Shown here piece by piece: positions 45,861 through 57,046 of a stretch of 64,000 nt of DNA. The translations under genes and the position numbers were made by a program. Source of the stretch: Edaphochlamys debaryana (lineage: Eukaryota; Chlorophyta; Chlorophyceae; Chlamydomonadales); contig JAEHOE010000052.1 of the NCBI GenBank assembly GCA_016858145.1, positions 124,001 to 188,000 on the forward strand, given 5' to 3'. The stretch's first letter is position 1, and each line of letters begins with the position of its first letter. Below the pieces are notes generated by a model, which saw only the letters and a list, made by a program, of their open reading frames with translations, was not told the DNA's origin and ran no database searches.

Positions 45861-45937
45861 AGGAGTCATCAAGCCCTGAGGTCGTGTCCATAGGGAGGCT
45901 TCTGTGTTCGAATTAGGAGTCATCAAGCCCTGAGGTC
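45861..45937. repeat. 23-bp direct repeat pair
   Basis: AGGAGTCATCAAGCCCTGAG followed by GTC occurs at 45861-45883 and exactly again at 45915-45937, 54 bp apart, shortly downstream of the 43327 ORF. Confidence 0.9.
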
Positions 45938-46395
45938 CAGTCCTCTGCCTTAGTACTTGATGAGACTTCAACAAGTAGAGCCCTATGCTGCGCCGAGCGG
46001 GCTGACATGTGCGGGCCGTGTTGCATTGCGTGTGCTGCAGGCGGCGCGTGGCGGGGACGGGGATGCATGGCGGCACGGGTGTTTCGTGGGTCGTCAAATG
46101 TCTCCTGGACCAGGCGAGTGCGTGGTGGTGGTGGGGGCCGAGGATGCGGAGGCGACACGTAGGCGTTACCTGATTCTTCCTTCACAGACGTGCATGGCCA
46201 GATGCAGATGAGACGAGATCAGAGAAGCTGCGGGTGACGGTGCACACGCAAGCACGCAATAGGCTGTGCCTGATCCAGACCGGACGGCCACACGTTCCCG
46301 GCCCCATCGAGCACGTCATGTAAGCCGAGACTCAAGCAATCCCGAGTACAGCGCTGTGCTGCTGCGTGCTTCACATGCAAGCGTGAATCAATGAA

Positions 46396-46635
46396 CACCA
46401 GACTCCTGACCAGCCAGTGCCCCCGTGGCCCTTACGCGGCAGAGGTCTCCAAAGTGGCAGGGGGCCCAATGTTAGAGGATGGCTCCGTGCAGCCCTCAAC
46501 CCCTCTCCACCACCAGACCGCACCACGGCACGCGGGCTCGCAGCCGGCCATTATTCCGTCTGAACCCGGCAGGAGTTGCGCACCAGGCTCCTGACCAGCC
46601 AGTGCCCCCGTGGCCCTTACGCGGGAGAGGTCTCC
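46396..46635. repeat. 55-bp direct repeat pair
   Basis: Copies at 46396-46450 and 46581-46635 differ at about two positions (core CTCCTGACCAGCCAGTGCCC and GTGGCCCTTACGCGG). They enclose about 130 bp of unrelated sequence. They could be the ends of a small element or a recent local duplication. Confidence 0.85.
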
Positions 46636-48895
46636 TGGATCCGTCCAGCAGGCTTCAGCGCCCTCAGCTCATACCAAGGCCATTTTAAGGCTAGTTTCCC
46701 GCATTGCGTCACGCACCGCAATGGTAGGCTGACGCCGAAGGCGGTAGGGTACCTGCAAGCAGGAAAGAGGTCCTTCCGAGGGTGGTGGTGGGGCGCGCCC
46801 GATCCGCCATGCTGTCGCTGTCAAGGACCGAACGGTATGGAACAGCACTAGGCACGACGGTGTCAGATCTGACGGAACTCGCGAAAGCACCCGCGCCAAG
46901 CGGCGCTACCGCTAACATTCCCGCCCAGCGGCCATGCAGTGCCGTACGGCACGAACCCGCTGGAACACCCCTTGTTCCCCCGCTCCTCCGGGCGGCGGGC
47001 TTTGCTTAGCCGAACGCAGGAAACCGTCTACTCTGTCTGTGCGGGCCTGAGCACCATGCAAACATCTGTCATCTGTCTGTCTTCCTGTCTGCTTGCCGGG
47101 CTTCCGCATGCCAAGGGTGGTAGTCACGACGCAAGCCCCTTCCTTCCTCCACCATCTAGGGCCCCGAGCCCCCGACCAGGATATCAGACTGCCGGTCCGC
47201 AGTGCCCCAACCAACGCCTCTCACGGAAGGCCCCGCAACGCTTTCGTCTCTGCCTAGCGGGCTGGAAGCAGTAGCTAGCCCCTCGAGGTCAGCTCTACCG
47301 GGCCGGGCAGTCCCTCCAGCCCCTCCCACGTCTCCAGCAGCCACCGCAGCCGCGCCAGCTCGCCCTCGCGGCTCCCGGTGGCGGGGCCGGGCCCGCCCTC
47401 CTCGGCGCCGTCCCACAGCGCCTGGAGCACCTGAGGGGGAGAAAAGAGGAGGGAGAGTGTGTGAGGGGGGCGTGGGTGAAGGGCAGCTGAGTGAGTGTCA
47501 AGGGCCAAGGCTGCTGTGTGGAGGGCAGCAGGGCAAAGCAGGGAGGCACGGTTGGAGCTAAGGGGCAGCACTGTTGGCCTAAGCAGGGGAACGTCGGGGG
47601 AACGGGTACAATTTCAGGGCCAAAGTACCGGTGGTACGCTGTGGGTGGCAGTCTGGCTACAGGGACAAGAGGAGTTCCGACAAACATAGCCCCACCTTGG
47701 CCACGTCTCCGCTCCTGTACCAGAGCCCAGAGCCGGACATTGCCTTCGCCTCCACTGCGTCGGAGAGGCCCTCCCCGACGCCGCCAGCCTCGCCGCCCGC
47801 GCCGCAGCCCCCCAAGAGCCGCTGCGCCGCCTCCGCCGCCGCCACCCTCGCGGCCGCATCGCTGCAGCACAGCACCAGCGCCCCGGCGCAGGACAGCGCC
47901 TGGTAGGACAGCACATAGCGCCTGGTAGCGCCTGGTAGCGCCTGGTAGGAGGACACGCGGCGCTCCTGGCGCCCCCACTGATCGACGGCGCCCGGGCCCA
48001 GCCTGTCCTCCAGCTCGCCGCTGAGCTCCTCCAGGCGCATGCGAAGGTGAGTCGGGCGGGCGAGGAGCTGCCGCACCGCAGCCCCGCGCAGCAGCAGGCT
48101 CGTGGCGCGCGCCGGGTCGGCCTCAGCAGCCATGTGCGCCAGTGCCCTCTCCACCACATCCCCCAGCGCCAGAGGCGGGGAGAGGAGGCGTGGGGCCGCG
48201 CTCAGGCCGGGCTGGGAACGCCGCTGCAGGGGACCCGCTTCCCAGAGGCGCACTCGGGCGTTGCCCTCGCGGTCGAGGTGCCGTGGCAGGCCGTAGCGCC
48301 GGGCCACCTCGAGGACGTCCTCCACGGAGGCGCCTGCCTCCCACTTGAGCCCCGCCAGCCGGACCTCGTCGCAGCGCGCGAGCACCTCCAGGACGGGATC
48401 TGGGTCGGGGCGTGGGTGGGAGGCAACAGTGTTTGCAGGCACAGGGGCGCGACAAGGCCCTGCCAAGGATCTGGGTCGGGGGCCGTTTCGCGGGCAGCAT
48501 GCGGGGCATGCGCTTGGCGCCGTCCACAACTCGAGGACGACGGGTTCGAAAGGCACAAGCGACTGGTGCCGAATGCTCACCCCACACATGGATGCTCAAG
48601 CACGACTTCTGGCGCTTACCTAGGATGTGCGGAGGCTGGTTCACCCGCAGTGTAACGTTCAGCTGTAGACGGGCCAGGCGAGGGCCCAGCGCCCTGTTCG
48701 GCTTGAACGCTTTCAAGAGGAAGTCCGAGAGCTCGTCGAGGTTTGTGCTGCTGCAGTCCGTGTCTTCGATTGTGACAGAGCTCAGAAGCCCTCCAGAGAA
48801 GGTGCATGTCGCCTCTCCAATCACCTGCGGGAGGGGGGTTTATAGGTAGTGATAACGTTGGCGAGGAGCCCTGTCTCGCGCAGGGCAGTCAGTGC

Positions 48896-50273
48896 TGTAC
48901 TGCCTGGTTGATGGGGCCACGCGTTTCGGGTGCTCACACGCCCACCGGCTCGCTAGGGATTCTTTGTGTTCACAACCAGCGGCGTGCAAGCGGAGATCTG
49001 GGGGCGGCACCGAATGGGAAAGGGTTTTAGCATTTGGGCGCGGGGCGCAGTCAAGCGCGACTGCACCCGCGCGGGCAAGCTCGGAGTCGCCCGTTGGGTT
49101 ACACCCGGGCCTGGAACATGGCAAGCGGTTGGGACGAGAGCCATATGGCTGTACGGCATCTCATGGGTGTGAGAATATCCGGGTTATAAGTGTGATTAGG
49201 GCGTTGACCAGGTGTCATACGTTGACTAGGCTGAACGGCCGCCCTGGCCATTGAAGTGTGGATGGGTGTGAGCGGTGTGAGTTGCTTCTTGGAAGGTGTT
49301 GAGAAGTGAGCTGATCGTGTGTTGTGACGGCTTCACCGCAAGTGGCAGGAAGGTGATCTGAGCACGGGAGCTGCGCGGTTGCTTCCATTGGTGGGCGCTG
49401 CCCGTTGTTCTGTACGACTCCTAGGCCATATTTATAGCCGGGGGGTCGCAGGCTGTTGCCTTATGCCCCGGACCCACGAGTTGGTCGACTGGAGCACCGC
49501 AAGGACTAGGTGGTTGCTTCATGCCCCGAACCCAAGAACTGGTTGCTGGAGCAACGCTACCCGGAGCTCTGAATGCTCTGTGTCTCTGTTCGTGTAAGTC
49601 TGAGTGTGTGCTCGACAGAGGCCCTGTCCCCTCGAGCCCCTCTGCGCCAGTGAGCGCCAAGCCTGGCCCTTCGGCCCCAGCACGCCGTCAGCCTGCAGTG
49701 CGACCGTGCCCCTTGCTCCTCACGGACTGAGCCGCAGCGCCCTCCGTCGAGTGGAGCCTTCTCTCCTGAGCAGCCTCAGCTCAGCCCCTTCCCAGAGTCA
49801 GCCCGGCTCTAACCCGCTGCGTCTGCCCTTGCTGGGTGCGCGGGCGGAGGCGAGCGCGTGCCTTACAGCCCGCTTCGCTTGTTCTCTCCTTGGCCCTGCC
49901 TGTGTGCACGCCAAGCCCGTGTCCTGTGGCCACCCCATCGGCCCGACACGCCCCTACCCCGGGGCGCTTGCCGTCACCCCGACGTTGCCAGTGCCTCCGT
50001 CTCCCTCAGTGTATCCCAATTACCTGTACGCTTCCGCAAAGCAAGACTTCCGCTGCGCAGTATCCGTGCTGCAATCGCCTGTCCGTTGATTGAGCCCCGC
50101 AACGAGACACGCACCCCAAACCGGCGGTGACAGAGACTGGGGCCAGCGTCTTCACACGCTGAGCCCTGGGCACCTCACGGCGCAGCAGAACGGTCCTAGG
50201 GCAAGCCAGCACACCATCCCGGAACCCGCGAAAATTTTGTGTGGTTACGTGTTTGGTGGGGCTTCGCTTTCTT
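48896..50273 (+). repeat. 5' LTR of the Ty3-like element
   Basis: Begins TGTACTGCCTGGTTGATGG and ends GCTTCGCTTTCTT, directly abutting the primer-binding site. A TATTTATA-like box lies near 49430 and may be the promoter. Open frames inside (49379-50130) are repeated in the 3' LTR and are not regarded as genes. Confidence 0.92.
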
Positions 50274-50286
50274 GGTAGCGGGACCC
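50273..50286 (+). promoter_or_regulatory. Candidate tRNA primer-binding site
   Basis: TGGTAGCGGGACCC starts at the last base of the 5' LTR. Primer-binding sites begin TGG because they complement the CCA end of a tRNA; TGGTAGC resembles complements of eukaryotic initiator tRNA-Met acceptor ends. The actual tRNA cannot be verified here. Confidence 0.6.
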
Positions 50287-50391
50287 GCGTTGCTCGTCTG
50301 AGCTTGCAACTCTGATCAATCAGCCGCAATAGACAACTCTACCCCCTCTTCCCCACACACGGCAAGCCCAGCTCAGAGCTGTGCCCCAAAC

Positions 50392-51753
50392 ATGGAGGAA
50401 TATGGGCAAGAGCGAATCCGAGGCGTCTCCGCCTCCAGCCTCAACACAATACCCCTCTTCGACCCCGATCTATTCGATGCCCGATCATGGCTCACACAAG
50501 TCGAGAACTTTGCTCGTCTATTCCACTGGACGGACGAGGACAAGCTGATCGCCGCCAAGTGCCGGCTAGGCTCCACGGCGCAGATTTGGGCGTGTGGAAG
50601 TGGCCCCGAGCTTGGCAACTGGCCCTCCTTCCGGCGAGCGTTCACAGACCGCTTTGCTGTGCGAGAGGATGAGTTGTACAGCCGCCTGGCGAACTGCAGG
50701 CAGGGCAAGAAGGAGACGGTCAGGCATTATGCGGACCGGTATCGGCACCTCTGCTCCCAGCTGGGCATTGACCCCGCCGAGGACCCAACCTACATGTACA
50801 ACTTTCTGCGAGGTCTGCAGCCCCGAATCTATGCCAAGGTTTACCTGATGAGGCCCAGGGACCTTGAGGCGGCCATCTCCGATGCCATTTACGTGAGCGA
50901 AGGCATGGATACGATGAGCCGAGGTGAACAGGGGGATGAGGAGGAGCATGATGACATCACACGTCATGCTCGTTATCGGCGGGCTCGGGAGTATGTGGAG
51001 GAGGAGGCACCTGCAAAGACGGAGAAGGCGGAGAGGGTGCGTTATGAGTTGGTGAGGCCCGAGCCCCGAGGGCCACCCGCCATGACACGAGGCCGAGAAC
51101 AAGACACGCGCCCACGCGTGCGCTGGGAGGACCGGCGTGACCCGCAACCCCGGCGTGACGAGCCACGAGGGGGTATGCGCTCATCTGCGGCTGCGGTAAG
51201 GACCCCACCGCCCGCCGCCGCTTCCCGCAACGCACCTGATCTGGAGACGCTGGCCAGGGACTTCGCGAGGTTATCGTTGAATCTGCAGGAGATGCAAAGG
51301 CGGCAGGAGGGCGGATTTGGGTCACAGGTCAACCGGGTGGAGGTAGTTAACACTCCTGAGGTGTATCTGGTGGCGGGAGTGAGCACAGCGGAGGCCCCAA
51401 GGCCCACGGCCTGGAGGTACCCCAACCTTCCCAAGCCCCAGCCTTGGCGGCGCACCTGGAGTGTGGCGCAGCGGAGAAACCCGGCCCAGGCCATGGAGCG
51501 GGTCTCCATGAGCCTTGAAGTTGCCATACCGGATAAGGAGGAGGGAGGGACCGTGCGCCAGGCCCAGAGTCACCCAAGGCGCATTGGAGCAGCGGTAGCT
51601 GCGGCTCCTGGACGCCCCACCCCACGAGGAGCAGCTGGGAACGCAGCAATCCGCACCACCGCTACGTCGGCTCACCATGAACGTAACGACCGGTGGCTGG
51701 CCGTTGCAATCCGCCGCACAATCAGAGGGGGAGGCGCAGGAGGAGGAAGGTGA
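50392..51753 (+). CDS. Gag-like protein of the Ty3-like element
   Basis: An intact frame of 453 aa that starts 119 bp after the 5' LTR. Residues about 20-165 (LFDARSWLTQVENFARLF through YMYNFLRGLQPRIYAKVYL) match the retrotransposon Gag capsid pattern. Downstream it is charged and Pro/Arg-rich; a CCHC zinc knuckle was not seen. It overlaps the next frame by 77 nt, in the +1 register. Confidence 0.8.
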   Translation: MEEYGQERIRGVSASSLNTIPLFDPDLFDARSWLTQVENFARLFHWTDEDKLIAAKCRLGSTAQIWACGSGPELGNWPSFRRAFTDRFAVREDELYSRLANCRQGKKETVRHYADRYRHLCSQLGIDPAEDPTYMYNFLRGLQPRIYAKVYLMRPRDLEAAISDAIYVSEGMDTMSRGEQGDEEEHDDITRHARYRRAREYVEEEAPAKTEKAERVRYELVRPEPRGPPAMTRGREQDTRPRVRWEDRRDPQPRRDEPRGGMRSSAAAVRTPPPAAASRNAPDLETLARDFARLSLNLQEMQRRQEGGFGSQVNRVEVVNTPEVYLVAGVSTAEAPRPTAWRYPNLPKPQPWRRTWSVAQRRNPAQAMERVSMSLEVAIPDKEEGGTVRQAQSHPRRIGAAVAAAPGRPTPRGAAGNAAIRTTATSAHHERNDRWLAVAIRRTIRGGGAGGGR

Positions 51754-54433
51754 CGGAGACGTCACACAGCCACCATCATATGACGAGCAGCTGCCTTCTG
51801 CGGTGGTGCAAGGTCGTGACACGGAGAGGCAGACACCGCCACCTCTGTTGTCCGATTCTGAGGAGGACACGGAGCACGAGTGGGAACGGGTCAAGAGACA
51901 GCGGAGGCGCAGCACCAAGCTGGCGGACTACGTGGGCCCAAACCAGGCCCGGTCCCAGGGCCCGCATTCGCCGCCCGCGGCCACACCCACGCAGCCAGCG
52001 GCCCCTCACCAGAATTTGGCGGCGATTGGGATTGATACGGATGAGGAGGAACAGGCTGATGCTCCAGACGCCCAGGGAGCCGGGGAGGGAGGAGATGATG
52101 ATGAGGAGGAAGTGTGGGAGCCTGAGGAGGGCGACGCGGAGGCCAGCAACGCGTCAACGGAGCTGGGGGTTGGGAGCGAGGAGCAGGAGGACACCCAACC
52201 CGCGGGAGAGGCCGGTCCCTCTCAGCCCAAGCCCGCAGCCGTTGAGCGCTCACCATGGGAGGATACGGTGATGATCCACTACCTCCAGACCCGCAAGTGG
52301 AGCTTCCCTGCGGGAACACCGGCGGAAACCATTGTCAGGGAAACACGGCGAATCGCACGGCGGGCGGAGAACTATGTTTGGCACGAGGGCACGCTTTGCA
52401 AGGTCAGGAGGCATGACAAGCACCGGGAGGACCGACCATACTGGCGGGTGCCCAAGCCGGACGAATGTGCGGCACTGGTGCGGGAGGCGCATGAGCAAGG
52501 GCACCAGGGCGAGGAGAAGACTCACAGTATCCTCAAGGAACGCTTCTGGTGGCCCGGCATGGGGAAGGCGGTGGAGTCCTGCCTGCGGGAGTGCAAGGAA
52601 TGCGCCAGCAACCAGAACAAGCTGTTGCGCCACCCTCGTCTGCGGCCGTTGCCGGTGGTACCAGAGTCAGCCGGCTGGAGCTGCGCAGCTGGATCTCCAC
52701 AATCTCGTACTACAAGAACTTCATTGCCAACTTCAGCCTTAAGGCGAAGTCGCACTACAATCTATTGCGGAAGGACGCACCGTGGCGGTGGAGCGCATCA
52801 TGGACACGGTGCACCTGGACCTATTTGGACCCGTGACCCGGACCCCGCGCGGACACACCATGTGCCTGGTGATGGTGGACAACTTCAGCTCGTGGCCAGA
52901 AGTGGTACCGATGAAGTCGAAGAAGGCCGGGGAGGTGTGGTGAGCCTTCTGGCAGACTTGGATCTGCAGGTTCGGGGTGCCAAGAGTGGTCATCTCAGAT
53001 CGAGGAACCGAGTTCACCGGCAAGGACTTTGCTGGGGAGCTGAAGGTCTGCAAGATCAAGCAGAGCTCACCCTGTCAATGGAGCGACGGCCGATGTCGGA
53101 CACGGAGCCTGTGGAGGTTGAACCAGAGCAGGTGGAGGCGGAGTGGACGACCGAGCATTATCAGCTGCTGCAAGGTCGGCGCCAGCGGCTTGAGACCATC
53201 GCCCTGGACGTGGAGAAGAGGCATGTGGAGGCGAAGGAGAAGGCGGAGCGGGATTATCTTAAGAAGCGGCATCAGTCCAAGCCGCGCAAGCCAAGAATTA
53301 ACGCGGGGGATCAGCCCGCGGCAGCCCAGGCGGCGCCTGTGGCGACGGGGGACTTCGGACAAGCCGTAACGGGCACCAACCCGCTGGGTGTGGAAATTGC
53401 GGCGGCCCGACAGCCCTCAGTAATGACCGCCCACGGCGCCCAGGACAACACCCCAACGGCCCTGAGGCCAGCGACCACGAGCACCCCCAAGAAGAGTGCT
53501 AACCCCAAGGCACGCGGGGGCCAGTCGGGCCACAGCGCACCTGCAACGCCAGCAGGAGCCGCAGGAACAGCGCCAGCCGGAAACCCGACGGCCAGCCGCC
53601 GCGCGGTCCCGGAGGCGACACCTGGGGCAGGAAGGCCGGAGGAGGAGGCACACCGGGTCAGGCCGGCGAGGTCCGACAAACTGCGGGGGCTTCCCGACAT
53701 TCCGCTGGACGCGCTTGTATGGCGCCTTAGACGACGCGACAGCAAGCTGGCCAGGGACCGCGAAGGCCCTTATCTCTTCCAGTTCTACCGCGCGCCCGAT
53801 GGCTCGCACGCGGTGGTGAGGAAGACGCACGAGGGATGCTCTTTCCCATCCCTACACACCTTCTGTATGTGCCCAAGGCCTCAAAGTAGCTTGGCTCCGG
53901 AAGACGCGGCGCGGGAAGCCGCGCGATTGGCGCAGTACGCGCGAGGGGGCCCCCATGCCAAAGCGGTACCCCCATTAGCTCAACAACCTGCCAGGGAAGA
54001 CTCCTGGGGAGAGCCGAACAGAAGAAGGAAGCCTGCGGGAAACGGCCAACCCGGGCTTGACGACTCCAGCAAGCCGGCACGCAACGCAATGCCTGCCTAC
54101 CATGGAGATTTCCGAGCCCTCGCGGGTCAGCGTAATCCGGAAGTCCACGCCAGGGAAGAGCCGGGAGATGCTGCAAACTTACGGCCGACCCGCAACAGCA
54201 GGGAGCGGTGTGAGCCTGGAAGCAGTGTGAGCGAAGCCAGTGACAGGAACGCTGTGGCGAAGGCTGAAGTCACACACGCGACGCCAGCACGCCGCGGCAC
54301 ACACGAGATTGGAGTGTCCGGAGGGGTGCCCCGCTCGGTGGACCCGTGGAAAGAGCTTGACTTGCGCTACATGAGGACGGCGGCGAGCAAGCAAGGACCG
54401 CCTCAACCAACGGACACGGGGGGCCAGCTGTAA
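51677..54433 (+). pseudogene. Scrambled pol remnant of the Ty3-like element
   Basis: A 918-codon open frame that reads through pieces belonging to different frames. In frame is the integrase zinc-binding H2C2 block (EAHEQGHQGEEKTH ... CLRECKEC, about 52485-52615). In another frame (about 52700-52793) lies a reverse-transcriptase thumb/connection fragment (SYYKNFIANFS, LLRKDAPWRW). In the third (52800-53046) is an integrase core piece (DTVHLDLFGPV, VVISDRGTEFTGKDF), which is broken by a TGA at 52941-52943. No aspartic-protease motif and no YxDD reverse-transcriptase box were found. The 3' half of the open frame is Ala/Pro-rich, with a possible SH3-like tail around GPYLFQFYRAPDGSHAVV. Confidence 0.8.
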
Positions 54434-54627
54434 AAGTAACTCGCTGCTTGGCCAGCGGCCGCGACTGCGACGAGCGCCACGCCGCCCTGGCCGCCGCCAT
54501 CGCCTCCGTCGCCACCATCATCGTGGACGACTCCAGCAGCAGCGAGCCGGAGACGGAGTCATGCGAAAACAGCGTGGCCGGTTCTAGGTAGGGACACCTA
54601 GAGGACGCCGGGTATAGCCACAGCAGC

Positions 54628-56005
54628 TGTACTGCCTGGTTGATGGGGCCACGCGTTTCGGGTGCTCACACGCCCACCGGCTCGCTAGGGATTCTTTGTG
54701 TTCACAACCAGCGGCGTGCAAGCGGAGATCTGGGGGCGGCACCGAATGGGAAAGGGTTTTAGCATTTGGGCGCGGGGCGCAGTCAAGCGCGACTGCACCC
54801 GCGCGGGCAAGCTCGGAGTCGCCCGTTGGGTTACACCCGGGCCTGGAACATGGCAAGCGGTTGGGACGAGAGCCATATGGCTGTACGGCATCTCATGGGT
54901 GTGAGAATATCCGGGTTATAAGTGTGATTAGGGCGTTGACCAGGTGTCATACGTTGACTAGGCTGAACGGCCGCCCTGGCCATTGAAGTGTGGATGGGTG
55001 TGAGCGGTGTGAGTTGCTTCTTGGAAGGTGTTGAGAAGTGAGCTGATCGTGTGTTGTGACGGCTTCACCGCAAGTGGCAGGAAGGTGATCTGAGCACGGG
55101 AGCTGCGCGGTTGCTTCCATTGGTGGGCGCTGCCCGTTGTTCTGTACGACTCCTAGGCCATATTTATAGCCGGGGGGTCGCAGGCTGTTGCCTTATGCCC
55201 CGGACCCACGAGTTGGTCGACTGGAGCACCGCAAGGACTAGGTGGTTGCTTCATGCCCCGAACCCAAGAACTGGTTGCTGGAGCAACGCTACCCGGAGCT
55301 CTGAATGCTCTGTGTCTCTGTTCGTGTAAGTCTGAGTGTGTGCTCGACAGAGGCCCTGTCCCCTCGAGCCCCTCTGCGCCAGTGAGCGCCAAGCCTGGCC
55401 CTTCGGCCCCAGCACGCCGTCAGCCTGCAGTGCGACCGTGCCCCTTGCTCCTCACGGACTGAGCCGCAGCGCCCTCCGTCGAGTGGAGCCTTCTCTCCTG
55501 AGCAGCCTCAGCTCAGCCCCTTCCCAGAGTCAGCCCGGCTCTAACCCGCTGCGTCTGCCCTTGCTGGGTGCGCGGGCGGAGGCGAGCGCGTGCCTTACAG
55601 CCCGCTTCGCTTGTTCTCTCCTTGGCCCTGCCTGTGTGCACGCCAAGCCCGTGTCCTGTGGCCACCCCATCGGCCCGACACGCCCCTACCCCGGGGCGCT
55701 TGCCGTCACCCCGACGTTGCCAGTGCCTCCGTCTCCCTCAGTGTATCCCAATTACCTGTACGCTTCCGCAAAGCAAGACTTCCGCTGCGCAGTATCCGTG
55801 CTGCAATCGCCTGTCCGTTGATTGAGCCCCGCAACGAGACACGCACCCCAAACCGGCGGTGACAGAGACTGGGGCCAGCGTCTTCACACGCTGAGCCCTG
55901 GGCACCTCACGGCGCAGCAGAACGGTCCTAGGGCAAGCCAGCACACCATCCCGGAACCCGCGAAAATTTTGTGTGGTTACGTGTTTGGTGGGGCTTCGCT
56001 TTCTT
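54628..56005 (+). repeat. 3' LTR of the Ty3-like element
   Basis: Matches the 5' LTR over 1378 bp. The 12-bp string TAGCCACAGCAG stands immediately before it (54615-54626) and again across its right end (from 56005), an unexplained symmetry described as a finding. Confidence 0.92.
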
Positions 56006-57046
56006 AGCCACAGCAGTGCGCGGTTGCGGAGAGGCGGAGCTCTGCTTAGCAGCCCTGAGGTTCGCAGACGCAGACCCACCTGGTCAGGCCCGGCGATACG
56101 ACCCAAGCGCAGCAGGTGAAGGCCCTCCGGTACTGCGTTCAGCACCCTCAGGATATCTGTGGGCCAAAAATCTCCATCCCGCGAGTCCAGGTTGAGCTCG
56201 TTCAGGTCCGACAGGCTGGATAGGAGGCCAAAGTCCGCCTTCTCCACAAAGTCGTTGTCGTATGTGAAGACCGTCAGCTTAGTCAGCTGGCTCGCCACGT
56301 CATCTCCAATGTGGGTGAGCCTGTAACGGTGCGAGTTGGTTGTGGTGATGGGGCAGGTTGTGGCAGGAGCCTCGGGAAGCTCACGGCAGGCACGCCCTCG
56401 ACTTCACCCCCCGCAATTTGGCGCACAGGCCCTTACCCGGGGCCCGCCCCCGCCCCCTTTCTTCCCTGCTAGCACATATCAAGAGTAGTCTTGAAGGTGC
56501 AGGTCCTTCAAGTCGGTCAGGTACGCGAACGCGCACGGCACCATGGCCGCTGCACCGCTGCTGGCCATGTTGACGGACAGGTCGAGCCCTGTTCGGCATC
56601 CTCCGGACCGTGCCAAACCTTACGGCCGCGCCCGTGAGCTCTTTATCATCGCCAGATTCGCCACCGTGAGTGTCACCGATCAGTCTGAGCGTTGTGATGT
56701 TCTCATAAGCGCCGGGCGGTGAGCCCGCGAAGAGGATGAGCGCCTCGTCGGGGCAAGAGTCCTCCGCGTCGATCGTCAAGCTCTGGCAACGCGGCCACCG
56801 CTGCAGCCAATCGCAGTTGGCGAGCTCTTGAAGCTCCTCCTGGTCCAGACAGTCCAGCCTTACCGTCACATGCTCTGTGTGCTCGTCGATGAGTGCCCTG
56901 AGCGTGCTGCAGGACACGCGAGCCCTGCCAAGTGCTTTGCGGTCACTGGCAAGACACTTGTACAGCGCATAGCGACCATCGGCGGGCAGGTGGCAGTCCA
57001 GCAAGTCGCCAAAGGACAGCTGCGCGGGGGCACGAGGCTGAGCCAT

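Larger units (their letters stand above)
45811..47274. other. Intergenic with two pairs of direct repeats
   Basis: No gene supported. The repeats at 45861-45937 and 46396-46635 are described separately. The 3' flank of the minus-strand F-box/LRR pseudogene begins at its right side. Confidence 0.4.
48896..56005 (+). mobile_element. Ty3-like LTR retrotransposon, defective, near-identical LTRs
   Basis: A 7.1-kb element lying in intron 2 of the minus-strand F-box/LRR pseudogene. LTRs 48896-50273 and 54628-56005 are both 1378 bp, in constant register (offset 5732) with no difference noticed by eye. The internal part carries a primer-binding-site candidate, a gag ORF and a rearranged pol remnant. 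The order and family of the gag and integrase parts indicate Ty3/metavirus-type, as known in Chlamydomonas. It lacks a readable protease and reverse-transcriptase core, so it cannot be autonomous. Exact ends are uncertain: the LTR begins TG but does not end CA, and no simple flanking target duplication was found. Confidence 0.9.
47275..57046 (-). pseudogene. F-box-like/LRR family member 6, split by a retrotransposon
   Basis: Exons on the minus strand: 57046-56480, 56320-56080, 48824-48620, 48399-47696, 47430-47275. Exons 2-5 join in phase and align with members 1-3 (exon 5 codes VLQALWDGAEEGG and WLLETWEGLEGLP). Exon 1 begins MAQPRAPAQLSFGDLLDCHLP and keeps the F-box-like segment. It is frameshifted near 56585-56600 (RRMPN then, one frame over, LDLSVNMASSG), and its donor reads TTG|ATATG instead of TG|GT. 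Intron 2 (48825-56079) contains the whole LTR retrotransposon. It is the only member in reverse orientation and lies about 18 kb from the array. Confidence 0.85.

Noticed and set aside
49379..50130. Open frames in the LTR, repeated at 55111-55862
   Set aside because: Part of the LTR sequence present twice; no protein similarity, so not treated as genes.
54434..54600. Short frame CDERHAALAAAIASVATIIV downstream of pol as a separate gene
   Set aside because: It lies inside the retrotransposon between pol and the 3' LTR and is probably the tail of the element's own coding sequence in another frame.
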